Source of the DNA: Thalassobacillus_A hwangdonensis
GTDB taxonomy: Bacteria; Bacillota; Bacilli; Bacillales; Halobacillaceae
Reading direction: 5' to 3'
NCBI RefSeq assembly: GCF_042675915.1
Contig: NZ_JBHTKL010000005.1
Coordinates: 186,001 to 250,000, forward strand
Length of the DNA stretch: 64,000 bases
Shown: positions 58,448 through 64,000 of the stretch, one piece after another
How positions within the stretch are numbered: position 1 is the first letter of the stretch
How the letters are laid out: each line of letters opens with the position of its first letter
Notes under the pieces: model-generated
The model's database searches: none
What the model saw: only the letters and a program-made list of their open reading frames with translations
Told to the model about the DNA's origin: nothing
Made by a program: the position numbers and the translations under genes

Positions 58448-58567
58448 ATCTAATAAATTATTTATGCGAAAGTCCGTTTTCTTCGCAAAAACATACATAG
58501 GAGGGAAAAGGCAGCTGCTGGGACAGGCATTGGTTAATACACTACATTTGAGAGGGAGAAACAATTC

Positions 58568-60982
58568 ATGAAGCGAAATTTTTCTAGAGTGTTATTCAGT
58601 ATTCTTGCACTTGTACTGATTTTTTCTGCATTCAGCTATAACCCGGCGAATGCAACGGCGAATGAGAGTCCTAGATTACAGGAGCTTGATATCGCTGAAC
58701 TGTTTGGTGAAATTGAAACGTCCTCAGACCGGCCGACCTCGGTCATCGTAGAACTGGAAGAAGAGTCGATTGTGGAAGCGAATCATAAAGGGAAGAAGCA
58801 ATCCAAAGCGAACCTGAATAAGGAACGCGGAAAAGTTATCAGCGAACTGAAAAAGCAAGTGAAGACAGCGGATGTGAACAGGGAGTATGACTATGTATTC
58901 TCCGGGTTCTCCGTGGAACTGCCAGGGAACGAGATTATTAAACTACTAGCGGTTCCTGGTGTTAAAGCGGTATATCCGAACGTGCATTATACAGCAGACG
59001 TCATTTCCAAGGAGGAAATCTCTGCAGAGGAATTCAGCCCGGAAATGATGAAGAGCGCACCGTTCATTGGTGCGAATGAAGCGTGGGAGGCTGGTTTCAC
59101 TGGTGAAGGTGTAACCGTAGCGGTCATTGATACAGGTGTGGACTATACACACCCTGACCTTGCGCATGCGTTCGGTGATTATAAAGGATACGATTTCGTC
59201 GATGACGATAATGATCCAATGGAAGGTCCTACTCAATACCATGGTACACACGTTTCCGGTACAGTAGCAGCGAACGGAGCGATTAAAGGTGTGGCTCCAG
59301 AAGCAAACCTTCTTGGCTATCGTGTACTTGGTCCTAATGGTGGTACGACAGAGGATGTCGTCGCAGGTATTGAACTTGCCGTCCAAGACGGCGCGGACGT
59401 CATGAACCTTTCATTGGGTAATTCATTGAACAACCCTGACTGGGCGACTTCGATCGCGCTTGATTGGGCGATGGCTGAGGGAGTAGTCGCGGTTACTTCA
59501 AATGGTAATGCTGGTCCTAATAACTGGACAGTCGGATCTCCGGGAACTTCCCGTGAAGCGATTTCTGTAGGAGCGACACAGCTGCCTTACAATGAGTACA
59601 CTGTGGAGCTGGCTCCTTCTGAAGGCGTAGAATACCCTACTGCGAAAGTAATGGGCTTCCCTTCTGATGAAGAGCTTTTGGCTCTGAACGGAGTAGAATA
59701 CGAGTTTGTTTATGTAGGTCTGGGAGCGGAAGCAGATTTTGAAGGTAAAGATTTAGAAGGTAAAATCGCTCTGATCAGTCGGGGAGGATTTGCATTTGTA
59801 GATAAGGCTGCAAACGCGAAAGCAGCAGGCGCTGTTGGAGCGATTATTTTCAATAATGTCGCTGGCGAGCATGCGGATGTTCCTGGCATGGCGATTCCGA
59901 CAATCAAGACGGAACTCGCAGATGGACAAAAACTTTTAGCAGAGTTGGAAGCTGGCAACAATACGGTTTCTTTTGATATCGAATTCGATAAAGCAGTTGG
60001 CGAAACCATGGCAGACTTCTCCTCTCGAGGACCGGTCACGTTGAGTTGGATGATCAAGCCGGACGTTTCCGCTCCGGGCGTGAACATCGTCAGTACATTC
60101 CCGAATGGAACATATGCTGCTTTGCAGGGTACAAGCATGGCATCTCCGCATGTAGCGGGTGTTGCAGCACTATTATTAGAAAAGAATCCTGGGTGGGCAA
60201 CTGAAAATGTTAAAGCAGCACTAATGAACACCGCGGTTGATGTCATCGATCCAGGAACAGGTGAAGCTTACGCTCATAACACGCAGGGTGCTGGAAGTGT
60301 TCGCGTCATGGACGCATTGAACACAGAAAACCTTGTGGTACCGGGAAGCTACTCCTTCGGTAAGTTCGTGAAAGAAAAAGGCAAACAGGTAGAGAAGCAA
60401 CATTTTGAAATCAAGAACCTATCGAACGAAAGAAAGACATATAACTTTGATGTTGAATTTGACGGAAACCCTGAAGGGGTTAAAGTTTCCACCAGCAAAA
60501 ACTTGAAAGTTGGAGCTGGAAAATCTCAAAAAGTGAACCTTAATGTACAAGTAGACACCTCCAAACTAGAGCCAGGTTATTACGAAGCAACAATAACAGT
60601 GAGCGATGGCTCCCAAATCATCGAAGTACCATCGATTCTCTTTGTAGGCGAGCCGGATTACCCTCGCGTAACCGGAGCATTCATGGAGAAGGCGAATGAA
60701 GACTCCTATTACGTAGGTGCTTATCTGCCAGGTGGAGCAGAAGTATTAGCTTATGACCTGTATGTATTTGATGAAGAAACAGGTGGAATTGGAGCGCCCA
60801 TCGATACAATAGGGGTGTTTGAAGATGCACCACTTCCATATCATGAGTTTGTATGGGATGGAAAGGTTAGGACCGAAGGAAATACGCGAGAAGAGCTTCC
60901 TAATGGCGATTGGGTGTTAGCCGTCTATGTTGAAGAAGCAGGTGTCACTGAATACAAAGCCTATCTAGTAACAAAAGAATAA
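58568..60982 (+). CDS. vpr: Vpr-like secreted serine protease (S8)
   Basis: The 804 aa protein is close to B. subtilis Vpr in length. It has a signal peptide (about 1-30, ending ANATA) and an I9 propeptide (about 55-142). The subtilisin core has Asp188, His225 ('YHGTHVSG') and Ser523 ('GTSMASPHVAG'). A PA insert (about 355-475) and C-terminal beta domains (about 590-804) complete it. It degrades extracellular protein. ATG follows 'gagagggagaaacaattc'. Confidence 0.92.
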   Translation: MKRNFSRVLFSILALVLIFSAFSYNPANATANESPRLQELDIAELFGEIETSSDRPTSVIVELEEESIVEANHKGKKQSKANLNKERGKVISELKKQVKTADVNREYDYVFSGFSVELPGNEIIKLLAVPGVKAVYPNVHYTADVISKEEISAEEFSPEMMKSAPFIGANEAWEAGFTGEGVTVAVIDTGVDYTHPDLAHAFGDYKGYDFVDDDNDPMEGPTQYHGTHVSGTVAANGAIKGVAPEANLLGYRVLGPNGGTTEDVVAGIELAVQDGADVMNLSLGNSLNNPDWATSIALDWAMAEGVVAVTSNGNAGPNNWTVGSPGTSREAISVGATQLPYNEYTVELAPSEGVEYPTAKVMGFPSDEELLALNGVEYEFVYVGLGAEADFEGKDLEGKIALISRGGFAFVDKAANAKAAGAVGAIIFNNVAGEHADVPGMAIPTIKTELADGQKLLAELEAGNNTVSFDIEFDKAVGETMADFSSRGPVTLSWMIKPDVSAPGVNIVSTFPNGTYAALQGTSMASPHVAGVAALLLEKNPGWATENVKAALMNTAVDVIDPGTGEAYAHNTQGAGSVRVMDALNTENLVVPGSYSFGKFVKEKGKQVEKQHFEIKNLSNERKTYNFDVEFDGNPEGVKVSTSKNLKVGAGKSQKVNLNVQVDTSKLEPGYYEATITVSDGSQIIEVPSILFVGEPDYPRVTGAFMEKANEDSYYVGAYLPGGAEVLAYDLYVFDEETGGIGAPIDTIGVFEDAPLPYHEFVWDGKVRTEGNTREELPNGDWVLAVYVEEAGVTEYKAYLVTKE

Positions 60983-60996
60983 TAGCCACTAAAAAA

Positions 60997-61068
60997 GAGG
61001 GACAGTCCCACGCCGGATTAACGCGTCACCGCGCCGGGGGACTGTCCCTCATTACTTTAAAGCGGCAA
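60997..61068. repeat. Dispersed palindromic repeat, double copy
   Basis: GAGGGACAGTCCC, 'ggattaacgcgtcaccgcg', CCGGGGGACTGTCCCTC, 'ctttaaagcgg', just after the vpr stop. Confidence 0.8.
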
Positions 61069-61137
61069 AATGAATTTTCTGAAACTTCCGCGCGTATGCT
61101 TCGTATGTACATATATAACAATCTGAGGAGCGATGAA

Positions 61138-62049
61138 ATGGAAACCGTAATTACTATCGAGAATCTGTCCAAATCGTTTGGCGCAACCGAAGCCGTCAAG
61201 GATATGTCTTTTTCCGTGCGCAAGGGGGAGATTTTCGGAATTATCGGCCCGAACGGTGCAGGAAAGACGACCACGCTTGAAATGTTGGAGGGGATCCTGA
61301 AGCCGGATAGCGGGAATGTCGATGTACTTGGCCTCGTACCTAGCAAAAGCCTTAGAGCACTAAACAAGCGAATCGGTGTGCAGTTCCAAGCGACTTCGAT
61401 TCAGAAAAAAATGAAAGTAAAGGAAGCACTTGACCTTTTTGAATCGTTTTATACCTCTACCTCCCAAAAGGATCACCTGATTGAAATCCTTGGACTCCAC
61501 GAAAAAATGAATGCCCAGTTCGGTGACTTGTCAGGAGGATGGAAGCAGCGCGTTACGTTAGCACTTGCGACACTCCACAAGCCGGAAATCGTTTTTCTTG
61601 ATGAGCCGAGCATGGGACTCGACCCGAATGCGCGCCGGGAGATGTGGGAGATGATCAAGATGCTGAAGGATGACGGCTGTACAATCGTGATCACCACGCA
61701 CTACATGGAAGAGGCAGAGAAACTCTGTGACCGAGTGGCGATGATTTACAGCGGGAAGCTGCGTGCACTTGATACACCGGAAGGGCTGCTCAACGATTCG
61801 AATGCCCAGTACCTATCGTTCGACAGCGCTGATCTGGAATACGATTACCTCCTTACCGTCCCACATGTGATCCGAGTGGAACAGGATGGTCATTCGTTCA
61901 AGGTCTTCAGTGAAAACCAGCAAACGTCTGCGTACCATATTTTCGCCTATTGCCATGAGAAGAATATTGCACTAAAGCATTTTGCATTTGAAAAAGGATC
62001 CCTGGATGATTTGTTCGTTCAGTATCTGGAAAAGGAGAAGATCGGATGA
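61138..62049 (+). CDS. ABC transporter ATP-binding protein
   Basis: ATG 61138 follows 'gaggagcgatgaa'. In 303 aa: Walker A GPNGAGKTT (about 40-48), signature LSGGWKQR (the usual Q is W, about 140), Walker B IVFLDEPSMGLDP. The C-terminal extension is of the drug-exporter type (DUF4162-like). It forms an ABC-2 exporter with the overlapping next gene. Confidence 0.92.
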   Translation: METVITIENLSKSFGATEAVKDMSFSVRKGEIFGIIGPNGAGKTTTLEMLEGILKPDSGNVDVLGLVPSKSLRALNKRIGVQFQATSIQKKMKVKEALDLFESFYTSTSQKDHLIEILGLHEKMNAQFGDLSGGWKQRVTLALATLHKPEIVFLDEPSMGLDPNARREMWEMIKMLKDDGCTIVITTHYMEEAEKLCDRVAMIYSGKLRALDTPEGLLNDSNAQYLSFDSADLEYDYLLTVPHVIRVEQDGHSFKVFSENQQTSAYHIFAYCHEKNIALKHFAFEKGSLDDLFVQYLEKEKIG

Positions 62050-62789
62050 TAGCCGTTGCGAAACTAGCTAGTTTAGAGACGAAAATGTTTTTCCGGGACC
62101 GCCTCAGTGTATTTTGGACGTTTTTATTCCCGGTATTAATGATTTGGTTGTTCGGTTCAATGTTTGCAGGAAATGATATGGGAGGCGGCCTATCCTACGC
62201 ACAGCTGTTCATCCCAGCCTGGATCGGCGTGAATATCGTAACGACGGCATTTTTCACATTAGGAACGGTGCTTGCGGCTTATAGAGAAACGGGTGTGCTA
62301 AGACGTTACCAATCAACCCCGGTGCAGCCTTGGAAAATCCTAGTCGCCCATACGGTACAGGGGACAGTGATATTTGCGATTTCCGCAGTACTGCTGATGG
62401 TTTTCGGCATGCTGATGTATGACCTGACACTGCCTGAATATATTGGTAGCACGTTGCTTGCGCTCATCGTCAGTATCCTTGCCTTTTTCCCGTTTGCTTT
62501 ATTAATGACGTCACTTGCGAAAAACACCCAGGCAGCGGCTGCAATCAGTTCCCTTTTCCTGAACTTGATGCTGTTCTTGTCCGGTGCTACATTCCCTCTG
62601 GAAATGATGCCTACGGTCCTGCAGTATGTAGCTAAGATCCTGCCGCTTTATTATGTAATCCAGCTGATGCGCGGCACGTGGAGCGAAGCGCCAATCACGG
62701 AATATGGATTGGAAGTAGGAGTCTTACTCGCAATCGCAGTCGTTTCGATTGTGCTTGCTTCTCGCTTCTTTCGCTGGTCCGATAAATAA
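62046..62789 (+). CDS. ABC-2 type permease
   Basis: The 247 aa protein with six helices overlaps the ATPase gene by four bases. 'GVLRRYQSTPVQPWKILVAHTVQG' and 'LMLFLSGATFPLEMMPTVLQYVAKILPLYYVIQLMRG' are typical ABC-2 permease sequences. The exported substrate may be an antibiotic, lipid or polysaccharide. Confidence 0.92.
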   Translation: MIAVAKLASLETKMFFRDRLSVFWTFLFPVLMIWLFGSMFAGNDMGGGLSYAQLFIPAWIGVNIVTTAFFTLGTVLAAYRETGVLRRYQSTPVQPWKILVAHTVQGTVIFAISAVLLMVFGMLMYDLTLPEYIGSTLLALIVSILAFFPFALLMTSLAKNTQAAAAISSLFLNLMLFLSGATFPLEMMPTVLQYVAKILPLYYVIQLMRGTWSEAPITEYGLEVGVLLAIAVVSIVLASRFFRWSDK

Positions 62790-62865
62790 AAATAGGAAGA
62801 ATTTCTTAAGTGTCGGGGAGTTTTTACCTGTTTTCCGTTATAATAGAATAAAAGGGGTGCGGTTT

Positions 62866-62997
62866 ATGAGTGAAAAACCTGGTTACTTTGATGGAAGCGG
62901 CACGTTGAAAAATGATAGGGAAGTAACAGAGAATCAACCGTTGGAGATTACGGATGAGATGAGAAAAAACATGAGTGGTAATCCATACGAAGTGTGA
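62866..62997 (+). CDS. Small acidic protein, 43 aa
   Basis: ATG follows 'aaaaggggtgcggttt', and a -10-like TATAAT lies at about 62840. The protein is short and hydrophilic (GYFDGSGTLKNDREVTENQPLEITDEMRKN). It is followed by a clear terminator, so it is a small independent gene of unknown role. Confidence 0.65.
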   Translation: MSEKPGYFDGSGTLKNDREVTENQPLEITDEMRKNMSGNPYEV

Positions 62998-63004
62998 TTT
63001 TTAC

Positions 63005-63036
63005 AGGATTTGTCTTTTATGACAAGTCCTTTTTTT
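63005..63036 (+). terminator. Rho-independent terminator
   Basis: AGGATTTGTC / GACAAGTCCT followed by TTTTTT. Confidence 0.88.
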
Positions 63037-63054
63037 ATTGCCAAGTATCCATAA

Positions 63055-63083
63055 TTGACTCTGACGTGCGGGTGATTTATGAT
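63055..63083 (+). promoter_or_regulatory. Sigma-A promoter of azoR
   Basis: TTGACT, 17 bases, TATGAT. The predicted start at about 63090 lies just before the operator. Confidence 0.7.
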
Positions 63084-63099
63084 ATGTTTCGTGGTTAGA

Positions 63100-63119
63100 A
63101 AATCTCTAAACTGAGATTT
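63100..63119 (+). promoter_or_regulatory. MhqR-type operator upstream of azoR
   Basis: AAATCTC-TAAACT-GAGATTT is a perfect 7-base inverted repeat with a 6-base gap. Its ATCTC-N6-GAGAT core matches the MhqR operator layout (ATCTCGAATTCGAGAT). It lies just downstream of the promoter. Confidence 0.6.
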
Positions 63120-63174
63120 ATATTTCCAAAAAAATATCAAAATAGATTGTTAAATAGAAGAAAGGTGAGTGTTT

Positions 63175-63810
63175 ATGGCTAAAGTATTGTATATTACAGC
63201 ACATCCACACGACGAAACACAGTCATTCAGCATGGCTGCAGCAACATCCTTTATCAATGAGTATAAACGTGTAAATTCTGAAGACGAGGTTGTACACATC
63301 GATCTATATAAAGAATCCATCCCCCAAATTGACGCGGATGTATTCAAAGGCTGGGGCAAGCTCCAGGCTGGCGAAGAATTGGAAACGTTGAGCGAAGTGG
63401 AAAAAGAAAAAGTGAGCCGCTTAGCTGAACTTAGCGAACAGTTTGTCGATGCAGACAAATATGTATTCGTTACACCGCTATGGAACTTCTCCTTCCCGCC
63501 GGTGATGAAGGCATATATCGACTCTGTCGCAGTAGCAGGCAAAGCATTCAAATATACAGCGGAAGGTCCGGTCGGCTTGCTGACGGACAAAAAAGCATTG
63601 CACATCCAAGCGCGAGGAGGCATCTACTCCGAAGGTCCTGCAGCGGCAATGGAAATGGGTCACCGTTACCTTGATACAGTAATGAACTTCTTCGGTGTTC
63701 CGAGCTTTGAAGGATTGTTTATCGAAGGACACGCAGCAATGCCGGACAAAGCAGAAGAAATCAAAGAGGACGGCATCGCACGCGCCAAAGACCTCGCCCA
63801 CACATTCTAA
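63175..63810 (+). CDS. azoR: FMN-dependent NADH azoreductase
   Basis: ATG 63175 follows 'gaaaggtgagtgttt'. The 211 aa flavodoxin-like protein has 'ITAHPHDETQSFSMA' (FMN phosphate loop), 'VFVTPLWNFSFPPVMKAYIDSVAVAGKAFKY' and 'ARGGIYSEGPAAAMEMGHRYL'. It reduces quinones and azo dyes with NADH and protects against quinone stress, in line with the MhqR-type operator upstream. Confidence 0.93.
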   Translation: MAKVLYITAHPHDETQSFSMAAATSFINEYKRVNSEDEVVHIDLYKESIPQIDADVFKGWGKLQAGEELETLSEVEKEKVSRLAELSEQFVDADKYVFVTPLWNFSFPPVMKAYIDSVAVAGKAFKYTAEGPVGLLTDKKALHIQARGGIYSEGPAAAMEMGHRYLDTVMNFFGVPSFEGLFIEGHAAMPDKAEEIKEDGIARAKDLAHTF

Positions 63811-63935
63811 CGCGTTAAACCATTGAGGGACTGTCCCCCGGCACGGTGATGCGTTAATCAGATGAGGGACTGTCCCCACCTACGCTAACGCGTTAATTCG
63901 GTGGGGGACAGTCCCTCATTGCGTTAAAGCATTAC
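63809..63935. repeat. Dispersed palindromic repeat, triple copy
   Basis: Three core palindromes (GAGGGACTGTCCCCC, GAGGGACTGTCCCCA and GGGGGACAGTCCCTC) alternate with 'taacgcgttaa', 'gatgcgttaa', 'ctaacgcgttaa' and 'gcgttaaag'. The longest array of this family in the window. The last 65 bases of the window hold nothing I can name. Confidence 0.82.
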
Positions 63936-64000
63936 ATCATGGCTGCAGGAAGATGGCTTCAAGGGGTGGCTGTTCGCCGGCCAGCCCTACGGCCACTGCA

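Larger units (their letters stand above)
58264..58567. other. Divergent intergenic region
   Basis: It holds a dispersed palindrome at 58332-58352 (AAAGGGGACAGTCCCCTTT), a terminator-like hairpin at 58417-58447 and the ribosome site of the protease gene. I see no gene in it. Confidence 0.6.

Noticed and set aside
61026..61367. Open frame on the minus strand over the ABC ATPase start
   Set aside because: It runs against a strongly supported ATPase gene and across a dispersed repeat, with no ribosome site.
42979..63935. GGGACAGTCCC palindromes as ordinary transcription terminators
   Set aside because: Most lack T-runs and lie next to separate, clear terminators; the TAA-GCG modules are also unexplained by termination. 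The copy at 58332 is the exception.
63936..64000. Possible gene start at the window end
   Set aside because: The last bases show no ribosome site plus start codon, and the frame is too short to judge.

Overview
The window looks like the chromosome of a low-to-moderate GC Gram-positive spore-former of the Bacillaceae. Strong Shine-Dalgarno sites, many TTG/GTG starts, sigma-A promoters, a T-box leader, a yybP-ykoY manganese riboswitch, probable PerR, MhqR, CcpA and Fnr sites, a Vpr-type protease and malate:quinone oxidoreductase all fit. A halotolerant genus such as Halobacillus or Pontibacillus is my guess, from gene content only.

Region 1 (1-7.8 kb) is AT-rich and accessory. It is a string of small, mostly unrelated genes (Nudix, GNAT, tiny membrane proteins, PspC, a degenerate M29 peptidase, an MTA/SAH nucleosidase-like protein, lipoproteins). 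Most are separated by structured spacers of about 60 bases that begin 'taacgggggct' and end 'taacggagcagg'. The layout resembles a gene-cassette array without a visible integrase. One spacer-plus-gene block is present twice, once intact (391-688) and once decayed (5749-5998).

Region 2 (7.9-11.5 kb) is a cytochrome ba3 oxidase operon (subunits IIa, II, I, a Sco copper chaperone and a His/Met-rich membrane protein). It lies behind a perfect Fnr-type box centred at about -41.5 from the predicted start.

Region 3 (11.5-33.7 kb) is ordinary chromosome with many small membrane and lipoproteins. It holds a superfamily 2 helicase, a universal stress protein, an S41 peptidase, an orphan EutH, an MHYT-PAS-GGDEF-EAL protein with a degenerate GGDEF motif, and a TerC/YkoY manganese exporter behind its riboswitch. 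It ends with an S66 peptidase and a RimJ/RimL-type acetyltransferase controlled by a T-box leader whose specifier reads as lysine (AAA).

Region 4 (33.9-49.7 kb) has HelD (apparently starting at CTG), two PadR-plus-membrane-partner modules with recognisable operators, three DUF1801 proteins, several GNATs, a HIT protein and three tracts of degenerate tandem repeats of about 21 bases.

Region 5 (49.7-64 kb) is metabolic and stress-related: class I aldolase, Mqo, AhpC/AhpF, an MFS transporter, a membrane protein with a repeated tail, a Vpr-like protease, an ABC exporter and an azoreductase with an MhqR-type operator. Intergenic sites from 43 kb to the end are studded with a dispersed palindromic repeat (GGGGGACAGTCCC plus a TAAnGCGTTAA module). 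I see no tRNA, rRNA, CRISPR array, insertion sequence or prophage.
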